This document shows positions 33,997-41,659 of a DNA stretch of 64,000 nt, one piece after another. A model generated the notes under the pieces. It saw only the letters and a list, made by a program, of their open reading frames with translations, did not search any database and was not told the DNA's origin. Position 1 is the first letter of the stretch. Every line of letters begins with the position of its first letter. The stretch comes from Modestobacter italicus (GTDB lineage Bacteria; Actinomycetota; Actinomycetes; Mycobacteriales; Geodermatophilaceae). Position numbers and translations under genes: made by a program. Where the stretch lies: assembly GCF_000306785.1 (NCBI RefSeq), contig NC_017955.1:2728001-2792000 (forward strand). Direction: 5' to 3'.

Positions 33997-35421
33997 GTGA
34001 CCAGGACCGGTGCCGAGGGCGGCGCCACGGTGGCGAGGGCGGGCGCGCTCGTCCTGCCGTTGGCGCTCGCCCAGTTCATCGCCAGCTACGCGGCGTCGAA
34101 CATGAACGTGGCGATCAGCACGATCGCCGACGACCTCGGCACCGACGTGACCGGGATCCAGACCACCATCACGCTGTTCACCCTCACGATGGCCGCCCTG
34201 ATGATCCCGGGCAGCAAGCTGACCGACATCTGGGGCCGCAAGAGGTGCTTCGTCATCGGCCTGCTCGTCTACGCGGCCGGCGCCCTGCTGGCGTCGGTCT
34301 CGCAGGGGCTGGCGCTGCTGACCATCGGGTACTCGCTGCTCGAGGGGGTCGGCTCGGCGCTGCTCATCCCGCCGATCTACATCCTGATCACCGTCTACTT
34401 CGACGACCTGAAGCAGCGCGCCAAGTGGTTCGGCGTGGTCAGCGGCGCCGCCGGACTGGGGTCGGCCGCGGGCCCGCTGATCGGTGGCCTGATCACCAGC
34501 TACGTCAGCTGGCGGGCCTCGTTCCTGCTCCAGGTGGTCGTCGTCCTCTACATCGTGTTCCTGGCCCGCCGCATCGAGGACCCGCCGCTGCCCAGCACGC
34601 GCCCGGCGTTCGACCTGCTGGGCGCGGTGCTCTCGGCGGCCGGGCTCTTCCTCGTGGTCTACGGCATCCTGCAGACCAACACCTACGGCTGGGGCCTGTC
34701 CCGGGTGTGGCTGTACGTGGCGCTCGGGGTACTGGTCCTGGTGGCCTACTTCGTGCACGCCGCGGCCCGCGAGCGCGGCGGCCGGGCGCCGCTGTTCTCG
34801 GTGAGCCTCTTCCGCAACCGGACGTCGAACCTGGGCCTGCTCACCCAGAACGTCCAGTGGCTGGTGCTGCAGGGCGTGTTCTTCGTGATCTCGGTGTTCC
34901 TGCAGCAGGAACGCGGCTACTCCGCCATCCAGACCGGGCTGACCCTGGTCCCGGCCACCGTCGGGATCCTGCTGTCCTCGGCGATGGCCCAGCGGATGGC
35001 CAGCCGGCACCCGCAGCGGCTGCTGATCCGCGCCGGCTTCACCACCACCGTGGTCGGCATCGCCCTGCTGCTGCTGCTCGCCCGCGAGGACTCGGCGAAC
35101 TGGACGTTCTGGCCCGGGCTGTTCCTCATGGGGTTCGGCGTGGGGACCATGCTGACCGCGTCGGTGAACGTGGTGCAGTCCGCCTGGCCCGAGGACGTCC
35201 AGGGCGACATCTCCGGGGTCTCCCGCAGCGTGTCCAACCTGGGGTCCTCGCTCGGCGTCGCCGTCGCCGGCTCGGTCCTCGTCGCGGCGACCGCCGGCGG
35301 CAGCGCCCCCTTCCTGACCGCGATCGTCGTCGTGGGCGGGTTCGCGGTGGTCGGCTGGGTCGCCGCCCTGCTCCTCCCCCACCAGCAGCACCCCGCGGAC
35401 GAGGCCACGCCGGCGCGCTGA
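33997..35421 (+). CDS. MFS transporter, DHA2 family
   Basis: A 474-residue transporter with a first helix containing PLALAQFIASY, the motif-A-like loop SKLTDIWGRKRC, and about 14 hydrophobic segments. It starts with GTG after an AGGGGG site. DHA2 exporters often remove drugs or dyes. The gene ends at a perfect bidirectional hairpin (35439-35474), giving a two-gene unit with the CMD-like protein upstream. Confidence 0.88.
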   Translation: MTRTGAEGGATVARAGALVLPLALAQFIASYAASNMNVAISTIADDLGTDVTGIQTTITLFTLTMAALMIPGSKLTDIWGRKRCFVIGLLVYAAGALLASVSQGLALLTIGYSLLEGVGSALLIPPIYILITVYFDDLKQRAKWFGVVSGAAGLGSAAGPLIGGLITSYVSWRASFLLQVVVVLYIVFLARRIEDPPLPSTRPAFDLLGAVLSAAGLFLVVYGILQTNTYGWGLSRVWLYVALGVLVLVAYFVHAAARERGGRAPLFSVSLFRNRTSNLGLLTQNVQWLVLQGVFFVISVFLQQERGYSAIQTGLTLVPATVGILLSSAMAQRMASRHPQRLLIRAGFTTTVVGIALLLLLAREDSANWTFWPGLFLMGFGVGTMLTASVNVVQSAWPEDVQGDISGVSRSVSNLGSSLGVAVAGSVLVAATAGGSAPFLTAIVVVGGFAVVGWVAALLLPHQQHPADEATPAR

Positions 35422-35438
35422 CCTGGTCCGCACGTGCA

Positions 35439-35474
35439 CCCGCGCCGCGGTCGGGAGTCCGACCGCGGCGCGGG
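35439..35474. terminator. bidirectional hairpin terminator
   Basis: Perfect 16-bp stem (35439-35454 with 35459-35474) and a GAGT loop between the convergent MFS and DUF7144 genes. Confidence 0.85.
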
Positions 35475-35497
35475 GCCCGGTGAGCTGGCGGCCGGTG

Positions 35498-35941
35498 TCA
35501 GCGGGCCTTGAGCTCGCGCCCGTGGACGACGATCGCGTAGATGACGAGGACGTCCAGGGTGATCACGATCACCGACCACAGCGGGTACGCCGAGGCGAAC
35601 AGCAGATGCAGCACCGCGCTCACGAAGGCGATGGTCACGCCCGCCATCCGGGCTGCCAGGTTCCCCATCAGGAGCCCGATGCCCACGAGCCCGGCGAGCA
35701 GGCCGAGGACGATGTGCACCCAGCCCCAGGTGTTGTAGTCGACGTCGACCACCAGGCCGCTCGAGCTGACGGCGTAGAAGCCGTCGTCGAACAGCGCCAC
35801 CAGGCCCTCGATGACCTGGAACAGGCCCATCACGATCAGCATGACCGCGCCGAAGACCACCCAGCCGGCCCACGCTGTCCCTGCGTCGTCGTCGTACCGC
35901 GCGCCGGTCACTGCGGACCTGCGGTGCGAGGTGTCCGTCAT
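35498..35941 (-). CDS. DUF7144-like four-helix membrane protein, copy 1
   Basis: A 147-residue membrane protein with a polar N-terminus followed by WAGWVVFGAVMLIVMGLFQVIEG, a loop DDGFYAVSSSGLVVDVDYNTWGW, and three more helices ending VHGRELKAR. A close paralog lies at 50812-51267 with the same loop spacing and the same VHGREL ending. The family is common in actinobacteria and uncharacterised. A variant dyad (site 5) lies 109 bp upstream. Confidence 0.85.
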   Translation of the reverse strand: MTDTSHRRSAVTGARYDDDAGTAWAGWVVFGAVMLIVMGLFQVIEGLVALFDDGFYAVSSSGLVVDVDYNTWGWVHIVLGLLAGLVGIGLLMGNLAARMAGVTIAFVSAVLHLLFASAYPLWSVIVITLDVLVIYAIVVHGRELKAR

Positions 35942-36050
35942 CTGCCGTCCTCCTGGGTCGTGCCCCGGTCCCGGCGTCGCGTGCGCGGGCGACGGGCCGA
36001 GGTCCTGCGGTCGTGTCCTCGCAGCCTCGGCCGCCGCGGCGCAGGCGGCA

Positions 36051-36067
36051 TCGTCCGCACGGTGTGA
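36051..36067. promoter_or_regulatory. 17-bp dyad, site 5 (variant)
   Basis: TCGTCCGCACGGTGTGA, one change in the right half. 109 bp before DUF7144 copy 1 (minus strand) and just after the stop of the GNAT gene. Confidence 0.45.
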
Positions 36068-36074
36068 CCCCGGC

Positions 36075-36488
36075 TCACAGGACCTTGCGGAACCACCGCC
36101 GGGCGCTGCCGTCCGGGCAGCCCTCCACGACGGCGACGGTCTCGTAGCCCAGCCGTCCGTAGAGGCCCGCTGCCACCAGGTCGTAGGCCTGCAGCAGCAC
36201 GACGCCGCACCCGCGCCGCCGCGCCTCCGCCTCCGCCGCGGCCATCAGCGCGCGGGCCGTCCCCCGGCCCCGCAGCGGGGGGTCGACCCACATGGCCTGC
36301 AGCTCGCAGCACCGACCCCACACGAGCGCGGAGACCCCGGCGACCATCCGGGCGTGCTCGTCACGGGCGAGGACCGCGAACTCCCGCGCGTCCCCGGCGC
36401 CGGCGGCGGCCTCGACCGCCGCCTCGAGCAGCGCGAGGTCGTCAGGGTCCGGCGGGTCCTCCACCACGAGGCGGACGGGGCTGGGCAC
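36075..36488 (-). CDS. GNAT family N-acetyltransferase
   Basis: A 137-residue acetyltransferase. The acetyl-CoA loop is VDPPLRGRGTARALM, preceded by the beta strands of the GNAT core, and followed by GVVLLQAYDLVAAGLYGRLGYE. This is the minimal GNAT length. It lies 45 bp downstream of the SHOCT-domain gene on the same strand, so the two may share the site-6 promoter. Substrate unknown. Confidence 0.88.
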   Translation of the reverse strand: MPSPVRLVVEDPPDPDDLALLEAAVEAAAGAGDAREFAVLARDEHARMVAGVSALVWGRCCELQAMWVDPPLRGRGTARALMAAAEAEARRRGCGVVLLQAYDLVAAGLYGRLGYETVAVVEGCPDGSARRWFRKVL

Positions 36489-36533
36489 AGCGGACCGCCG
36501 CGCGCAGCCGTGGTCGTCGGCTCGAGGGCCGGG

Positions 36534-36815
36534 TCAGATGCCGAGGATCTTGGCCTTGGCGGCCGAGAACTCGTCGTCGGTGAGCGTGCCGGCGTCGTGC
36601 AGCTCGGCCAGCCGCTGGATCTGGTCGGCATCGGACCGGGGCTCCGGGACGGCGGCCACCGGCGGGGCGGGCGGGGCCTCCGGGGCCTGCTGCTCGTCGT
36701 AGCCGTCGTCCTCCGCGCCCTGCTCCTCCTGGTTCCGGCGGTGCTTGCCCGCGGCGTACGCCGCGCCCCCGACCATCAGCGCGCGGCGCCGGGCCCTCCG
36801 ACGGACGATCCCCAT
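36534..36815 (-). CDS. SHOCT-domain small protein with Arg-rich N-terminus
   Basis: A 93-residue protein. MGIVRRRARRRALMVGGAAYAAGKHRR is a strongly basic start with a short hydrophobic patch, followed by an acidic/Pro-rich middle, and the C-terminal SHOCT helix pair IQRLAELHDAGTLTDDEFSAAKAKIL. SHOCT domains occur at the ends of small membrane or oligomerising proteins. The Arg-rich start resembles the 23-residue peptide encoded at 37665-37736. Confidence 0.85.
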   Translation of the reverse strand: MGIVRRRARRRALMVGGAAYAAGKHRRNQEEQGAEDDGYDEQQAPEAPPAPPVAAVPEPRSDADQIQRLAELHDAGTLTDDEFSAAKAKILGI

Positions 36816-36913
36816 GGGTTGCTCCTGACCTCGGGTCCGGGCCGCGCCGTGACGACGGGCTCGCACGGCGGCCGGGACGCCCCGATCCTGCGCCGGCCCC
36901 GGGCCACCCCGGA

Positions 36914-36930
36914 TCACCCGGACAGGACGA
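36914..36930 (-). promoter_or_regulatory. 17-bp dyad, site 6
   Basis: Minus strand TCGTCCTGTCCGGGTGA. 98 bp before the SHOCT gene. Confidence 0.65.
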
Positions 36931-36973
36931 GACCGCGAGCACGGGCGCACGACCGGCGGCGTCGGCGCCCGGC

Positions 36974-36990
36974 TCATCCCGACCAGGCGA
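36974..36990. promoter_or_regulatory. 17-bp dyad, site 7 (variant)
   Basis: TCATCCCGACCAGGCGA, two changes in the right half. 102 bp before the DUF6325-like gene. Its CGACC spacer is the same as in site 15. Confidence 0.4.
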
Positions 36991-37092
36991 GGTGGCAGCC
37001 GCGCGGTGGCGGGACGCTCGGGCTGACCGCCCCTGCCACCACGGGCGACCGGCGCCGACGAGGGCAGCCGGTCGCCGTCGATCGGAGAGACC

Positions 37093-37626
37093 ATGACCAT
37101 CGGACCGGTACAGCTCATCGTGCTCGGCTTCCCGGAGCCCGACTTCCACGGGGAGATCATCGAGGAGCTCGAGCGCCTCCGGCAGAACGACACGGTGCGG
37201 GTGATCGACGCACTGGCCGTCTACAAGAGCCCGGAGGGCGACCTGGAGGCGATGCACCTGAGCAACCTCTCCACGGACGAGGCGCGGGAGCTGGGCAGCA
37301 AGGTCGGGGCCCTGGTCGGTCTGGGCTTCGACGGCGAGGAGGGCGCGGAGGCCGGCGCAGCGGCCGGGGCCGAGGCGGCGGCCGACGGGATCTCGGCCTT
37401 CTCCGACGAGGACGCCTGGGACGTGCTGGAGGAGATCCCGAACGGCTCCGCGGCGGCGCTCGTGCTGCTCGAGCACCACTGGGCGGTCGGCCTGCGCGAC
37501 GCGGTCGCGCGCGCCGGTGGCCACCGGGTCAGCGACGGGTTCATCAGCCCCCTCGACCTGATCGCGATCGGCCTGGTCTCCGCGGACGAGGCAGCGCAGC
37601 TGCACCAGGCGGAGATGGCCGGCTGA
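37093..37626 (+). CDS. DUF6325/DUF1269-like protein
   Basis: A 177-residue soluble protein: VQLIVLGFPEPDFHGEIIEELERL starts a beta-alpha-beta unit, a Gly/Ala/Glu-rich stretch (GAEAGAAAGAEAAADG) sits in the middle where DUF1269 relatives have a membrane hairpin, and a second beta-alpha-beta unit follows. A relative of the same length is encoded at 60817-61350. The family is uncharacterised. GGAGAG lies just upstream of the ATG. A 23-codon ORF follows 38 bp downstream. Confidence 0.8.
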   Translation: MTIGPVQLIVLGFPEPDFHGEIIEELERLRQNDTVRVIDALAVYKSPEGDLEAMHLSNLSTDEARELGSKVGALVGLGFDGEEGAEAGAAAGAEAAADGISAFSDEDAWDVLEEIPNGSAAALVLLEHHWAVGLRDAVARAGGHRVSDGFISPLDLIAIGLVSADEAAQLHQAEMAG

Positions 37627-37664
37627 GACCTTCCGGCGACCACGGCACCAGGGAGGAGGACAGC

Positions 37665-37736
37665 ATGTTCGGTTCACGCAGGGTCGCGCGGCGTACCGCG
37701 CGTCGGACGGCCCGACGGGTCGACCGCCGGCACTGA
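37665..37736 (+). CDS. Arg-rich 23-residue microprotein
   Basis: A 24-codon frame coding MFGSRRVARRTARRTARRVD and three more residues. Eleven of 23 residues are arginine and there is an internal RRTA repeat. It has one of the best ribosome sites in the window (GGGAGGAGGA, 4 nt before ATG) and is followed at once by a strong hairpin terminator (37763-37804). Such a peptide could bind RNA, DNA or membranes, but no function can be assigned. Confidence 0.6.
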   Translation: MFGSRRVARRTARRTARRVDRRH

Positions 37737-37762
37737 TCGAGGCACCGGGGCACGGGGGCGAC

Positions 37763-37804
37763 CGGGTCCCGCCGTCCGACCTGACCCTCGGCCGGCGGGA
37801 CCCG
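37763..37804. terminator. hairpin terminator
   Basis: Perfect 12-bp stem (37763-37774 with 37793-37804) with an 18-nt loop, between the microprotein and the convergent gene ending at 37827. Confidence 0.75.
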
Positions 37805-37826
37805 TGTCGCCGTCCGTGGGCGGGGC

Positions 37827-38186
37827 CTACCGGCCCTCCGGCCCCCACTCGCGCTCCCGACCGGACTGCCAGGCGACCTGCCAGGCTGCGAGCGAGGAGA
37901 CCAGGTCGGCGCAGACCCGGTCCAGGGACCAGGCGCGCCACGGACGCGACTCGAGCGCGTGCACCAGGGGCTCGACCCGGGGGTCGGCGTGGTCGGCGGG
38001 GTCGACCGGTCCCAGCCCGCCGACACGTGCGCCGGGCACGCCGGCCAGGAAGTGCGCCACCGAGTACCTGTCGAGCGCGCCGACCGCGCGCCGGGTCAGC
38101 ATCCGTGCCGTCAGGCCCCGCCAGTCCATCGGCGCCAGGGCCTCGGCCACGACCGCGGCCCGCGGATCAGCCCACCATCCACCCAC
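37827..38186 (-). CDS. conserved hypothetical protein
   Basis: A 119-residue protein beginning VGGWWADPRAAVVAEALAPM and rich in Trp and Arg; a helical, soluble protein with no helix long enough for a membrane. The GTG at 38186 has AGGAG 8 nt upstream and is preferred over the GTG at 38201. I do not recognise the family. It diverges from the potassium-channel unit, with site 8 in between. Confidence 0.6.
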   Translation of the reverse strand: MGGWWADPRAAVVAEALAPMDWRGLTARMLTRRAVGALDRYSVAHFLAGVPGARVGGLGPVDPADHADPRVEPLVHALESRPWRAWSLDRVCADLVSSLAAWQVAWQSGREREWGPEGR

Positions 38187-38371
38187 CGGGTGTCTCCTCA
38201 CGTCGGTCGGCTGCAGGCTCGCGGGCTGAGCGGTCGCCGGACCCCTCGGGGCCTGAGCGGTCCTACCCAGCGCCCCGCCGGCACATGCGTCGCGGGCAGC
38301 GCATCGGGGCCGCTGCGGGATCGTCCCGTTCGGGCGATCTCCCGGAGCGCCGCAGCGCGGACGGTCGGGGC
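38187..38371. other. divergent intergenic region with dyad site 8
   Basis: 185 bp between the hypothetical gene and the small ORF upstream of the channel gene. The only structured element I see is the dyad at 38321-38337. Confidence 0.5.
38321..38337. promoter_or_regulatory. 17-bp dyad, site 8
   Basis: TCGTCCCGTTCGGGCGA. 34 bp before the small ORF at 38372, 180 bp before the channel start and 134 bp before the divergent gene. Confidence 0.55.
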
Positions 38372-38524
38372 ATGCAGCGCACCCTGCCCCCCGGTCTGCC
38401 GGCCCGCTCCGCCGTCCTCCCGGTCGCCGCCTGCCGGGACCCGGGCGGCTCCGCCTCCCCCGGTGCCGACGCGCTCGTCCCCGACCTCGAGGGCCTGACC
38501 GACGACCTGGGCCCGGCGTGCTGA
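38372..38524 (+). CDS. possible 50-residue leader ORF of the channel gene
   Basis: MQRTLPPGLPARSAVLPVAA begins a 50-residue frame whose stop overlaps the GTG start of the potassium-channel gene (GTGCTGA, 38518-38524). Translational coupling or a leader role would fit. The ribosome site is weak and the sequence low in complexity, so this may be chance. Confidence 0.35.
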   Translation: MQRTLPPGLPARSAVLPVAACRDPGGSASPGADALVPDLEGLTDDLGPAC

Positions 38525-39111
38525 ACGCCGACCCCGACCCCTCCGCGGCGGCCGCGGGCCGCGGCAGGAAGCGGCACCCGCTGCTCGGCGCGCTCCTCCG
38601 GACGACGGTCACCGTGGTCGCCATCGTGGTCCTGTACTACCTGCTGCCGCTGCAGCACGGCTTCGGCCTGCGGACGGCGCTGTTCCTGCTGGGCGGGCTG
38701 GTGGTCGTCGGGGTGATCGTGACGTGGCAGGTCCTGCGGATCCTCGACTCACCGCACCCGGCGCTGCGCGCGGTCGAGGCCCTGGCGCTGAGCCTCACGC
38801 TGTTCCTCGTGCTCTTCGCCGCCGCCTACGTCGTCCTGGTGGGCGGTGACCCGGCGGCCTTCACCCAGCGGCTGGACCGGACGGACGTCCTGTACTTCGT
38901 GGTCACGGTCTTCACCACCGTCGGGTTCGGCGACATCGCACCGGTCAGCCAGGCCGCCCGCGTCATCACCACGCTGCAGATGGTCGGTGACCTGGTGCTC
39001 CTGGGCCTGGTCCTGCGGGTGGTGGTGAACGCCGTCCAGCTGAGCCGGCAGCGGGTCGGCACCACCGGGCTCCCGCTCGGCACCCGGCCGCCGTCCGGGC
39101 CCTCGGGGTGA
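38518..39111 (+). CDS. potassium channel family protein
   Basis: A 197-residue membrane protein. Helices are near 25-45, 52-72, 85-108 and 148-170. Between the last two lie the pore helix and selectivity filter TVGFGD (134-139), a K+ filter variant of TVGYGD. There is no cytoplasmic RCK domain; the C-terminus is short. It starts with GTG. It would be a simple two-pore-helix-flanked channel of the Ion_trans_2 group with two extra N-terminal helices, probably setting membrane potential or K+ flux. Confidence 0.88.
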   Translation: MLNADPDPSAAAAGRGRKRHPLLGALLRTTVTVVAIVVLYYLLPLQHGFGLRTALFLLGGLVVVGVIVTWQVLRILDSPHPALRAVEALALSLTLFLVLFAAAYVVLVGGDPAAFTQRLDRTDVLYFVVTVFTTVGFGDIAPVSQAARVITTLQMVGDLVLLGLVLRVVVNAVQLSRQRVGTTGLPLGTRPPSGPSG

Positions 39112-39156
39112 GGTCGCGCCCTCCGTGGCGAGCGGCCACCCGGCTGTCCCGGGAAC

Positions 39157-39173
39157 TCGTCCGGAAGGGGTGA
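39157..39173. promoter_or_regulatory. 17-bp dyad, site 9
   Basis: TCGTCCGGAAGGGGTGA. 100 bp before the GH15-like gene. Confidence 0.65.
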
Positions 39174-39273
39174 GGCAGCCCGGTCGCCGGCAGCGGGAGG
39201 GTGGCGGCAGCCGGGCCGGTCGGCACTGCCCGCCGGCCGGCGCCGCCGCTCCGCCGACCGCTGAGGACGCGAG

Positions 39274-41148
39274 ATGACCCAGACCACCCGGACCGGGACG
39301 ACCCGGACCGAGACCGCGATCGCCGACCACGGCCTGATCGGGGACCTGCAGACCGCCGCCCTGGTCACGACCGACGGCTCCGTCGACTGGTTCTGCTGCC
39401 CGCGCTTCGACTCGCCCAGCGTGTTCGGCGCGCTGCTCGACGACGCGGAGGGCGGCCACTTCCGGATCCGGCCGGCCGGGGTGGAGTACACGACGAAGCA
39501 GATGTACCTGCCCGACACCGCGGTGCTGGTCACCCGGTTCTTCACCGAGTCCGGGGTCGGCCAGGTGCAGGACTTCATGCCGCCCGCCGGGAGCACCGCC
39601 ACCGACCGCCACCGGCTGGTCCGGATGATCCAGTGCGTGCGCGGCCGGATGAGCTTCGAGATCGACGTGGCACCCCGCTTCGACTACGGCCGCCACCCGC
39701 ACCGGGCGGAGCTGTCGGCGGACGGGGTGGTGTTCTCGGCCGACGGCGCGTCCCTGACGCTGCACGTCGTCCGGGAGCCCGGGGACGAGCAACGCGCGCG
39801 GGTGCAGGTGGAGGACCAGGACGTGCACGCGACCCTGGACCTGGTCGCCGGGGAGGTCCGGGGCGTCGTCCTGGAGTCCTCGGCGGACGGGCCGCCGCGG
39901 GCGGTCCGGGTCGCCGAGATCACCGACCTGCTGGACGGGACGATGGCGTTCTGGCGGTCCTGGCTGGCCGGCTCGACCTACACCGGCCGCTGGCGCGAGG
40001 CGGTGCAGCGGTCGGCGATCACGCTGAAGCTGATGACCTACGCGCCGACCGGCGGCATCGTGGCCGCACCGACCGCGGCGCTGCCCGAGCAGGTCGGCGG
40101 CGAGCGGAACTGGGACTACCGCTACACCTGGGTGCGCGACGCCTCGTTCTCCGTGCACGCCCTCCTCCGGCTGGGCCTGGTCGAGGAGGCAGCGGGCTTC
40201 CTGGTCTGGCTCGGCGACCGGATCCGGGAGCGGATCGGCAGCGACAGCGGCCCGATGAACATCATGTACCGCATCGACGGCTCCTCCGACCTCAAGGAGG
40301 ACTCCCTCGAGCACTGGTCCGGCTACCGCGGATCGGCACCGGTGCGGATCGGGAACGGCGCGGCCGAGCAGCTGCAGCTCGACGTCTACGGCGAGGCGAT
40401 GGACAGCCTCTACGCCGCGGCGCGCGCCGGGCTGCCGCTCCCCGCCCGCGGCTGGTCGGCGATCCGGTCCGTCCTGGACTGGCTCGTCGACAACTGGGAC
40501 CAGCCCGAGGAGGGCATCTGGGAGACCCGCGGCGGCCGGCAGTCGTTCACCTACGGCCGGGTGATGTGCTGGGTGGCGTTCGACCGCGGCATCCGGATGT
40601 CGGTCGAGCACGGCCGCCCGGCACCGCTGGAGCGCTGGACGGCGGCCCGCGACGCGGTCTACACGCAGGTCATGGAGCAGGGCTTCCACGAGTCGCGGCA
40701 GGCGTTCGTCCAGCACTACGGCACCGACGTGCTGGACGCCGCGCTGCTGCGGATGCCCACCGTCGGGTTCGTCGACGGGCGTGACCCGCTGTGGCGGTCG
40801 ACGCTGGCGGCGATGGACGAGGAGCTGGTCACCGACAGCCTGGTCTACCGGTACGACCCCGATGCCTCCCCGGACGGGCTGCGGGGTTCGGAGGGGACCT
40901 TCTCGCTGTGCAGCTACGCCTACGTCGACGCGCTGACCCGGGCCGGCCGGGTCGACGACGCGCGGTCGGCCTTCGAGAAGATGCTCACCTACGGCAACCA
41001 CGTGGGCCTCTTCTCCGAGGAGATCGCCCTCACGGGCGAGCAGATCGGCAACTTCCCGCAGGCGTTCACCCACCTGGCGCTCATCGACGCCGCGGTCACG
41101 CTCGACGCGGCGCTCGACAACCACGGCCCGGTGCCCGGGCTCAGGTGA
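39274..41148 (+). CDS. GH15-family glucoamylase/trehalase-like protein
   Basis: A 624-residue cytoplasmic protein. Residues 17-230 are the N-terminal beta-sandwich (IADHGLIGDLQTAALVTTDG, then SVDWFCCPRFDSPS), and the (alpha/alpha)6 barrel follows with RNWDYRYTWVRDASFSVHAL, where the Asp/Arg residues bind substrate, and late Glu residues in EEIALTGEQIGNFPQAFTH. Actinobacterial members include mycobacterial-type trehalases. In the midst of stress-type genes, a role in trehalose turnover is plausible but not proven. Confidence 0.88.
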   Translation: MTQTTRTGTTRTETAIADHGLIGDLQTAALVTTDGSVDWFCCPRFDSPSVFGALLDDAEGGHFRIRPAGVEYTTKQMYLPDTAVLVTRFFTESGVGQVQDFMPPAGSTATDRHRLVRMIQCVRGRMSFEIDVAPRFDYGRHPHRAELSADGVVFSADGASLTLHVVREPGDEQRARVQVEDQDVHATLDLVAGEVRGVVLESSADGPPRAVRVAEITDLLDGTMAFWRSWLAGSTYTGRWREAVQRSAITLKLMTYAPTGGIVAAPTAALPEQVGGERNWDYRYTWVRDASFSVHALLRLGLVEEAAGFLVWLGDRIRERIGSDSGPMNIMYRIDGSSDLKEDSLEHWSGYRGSAPVRIGNGAAEQLQLDVYGEAMDSLYAAARAGLPLPARGWSAIRSVLDWLVDNWDQPEEGIWETRGGRQSFTYGRVMCWVAFDRGIRMSVEHGRPAPLERWTAARDAVYTQVMEQGFHESRQAFVQHYGTDVLDAALLRMPTVGFVDGRDPLWRSTLAAMDEELVTDSLVYRYDPDASPDGLRGSEGTFSLCSYAYVDALTRAGRVDDARSAFEKMLTYGNHVGLFSEEIALTGEQIGNFPQAFTHLALIDAAVTLDAALDNHGPVPGLR

Positions 41149-41165
41149 CCCTGCCGCGGCGGCGC

Positions 41166-41182
41166 TCACCCCCGGGGGATGA
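41166..41182. promoter_or_regulatory. 17-bp dyad, site 10 (variant)
   Basis: TCACCCCCGGGGGATGA. Left half exact, right half GGATGA. 55 bp before the SHOCT membrane-protein gene. Confidence 0.45.
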
Positions 41183-41237
41183 GGGGCAGCCGACCGCTGC
41201 GGCCGACGATGACGGTGACCCGACCTGGAGGTACGCC

Positions 41238-41645
41238 ATGGCACTGGCCGCGACCGAGGACTACCCGCTCCTGGACGTCATGTGGTCCATGATCGTGTTC
41301 TTCGGGCTGCTGCTGTTCTTCTGGTTGCTCTTCGTGGTGTTCGACGACCTCTTCAAGCGTCGCGACATCGGCGGGTGGGGCAAGACCCTCTGGACGGTCG
41401 TCGTCATCCTGCTGCCCTACCTCGGGGTGTTTACCTACCTCATCGTCGAGGGCCGGGACATCGTCGGACGCCGCGCCCAGGAGGCGGCGGAGGCCCAGCA
41501 GCAGCTGGAGGACAGGATGCGACGGATCTCCGCCCAGGCCCCCGCCGGCGGCACCGGGGAGATCCAGCGCGGCAAGCAGCTGCTCGACGAGGGCACCATC
41601 ACCGCTGACGAGTTCGACGCGATCAAGCGCCGGGCCCTGGTCTGA
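41238..41645 (+). CDS. SHOCT-domain protein with two N-terminal helices
   Basis: A 135-residue protein. VMWSMIVFFGLLLFFWLLFVVFDDLFKR and a second helix TLWTVVVILLPYLGVFTYLIV form a PLDc_N-like membrane hairpin. An amphipathic segment follows, and the C-terminal SHOCT motif is GKQLLDEGTITADEFDAIKRRAL. It starts at 41238 after GGAGG (spacing 7). It is followed 14 bp later by the nonapeptide-repeat gene, with which it is probably cotranscribed. Confidence 0.88.
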   Translation: MALAATEDYPLLDVMWSMIVFFGLLLFFWLLFVVFDDLFKRRDIGGWGKTLWTVVVILLPYLGVFTYLIVEGRDIVGRRAQEAAEAQQQLEDRMRRISAQAPAGGTGEIQRGKQLLDEGTITADEFDAIKRRALV

Positions 41646-41659
41646 CCCGGCCACCGGCC

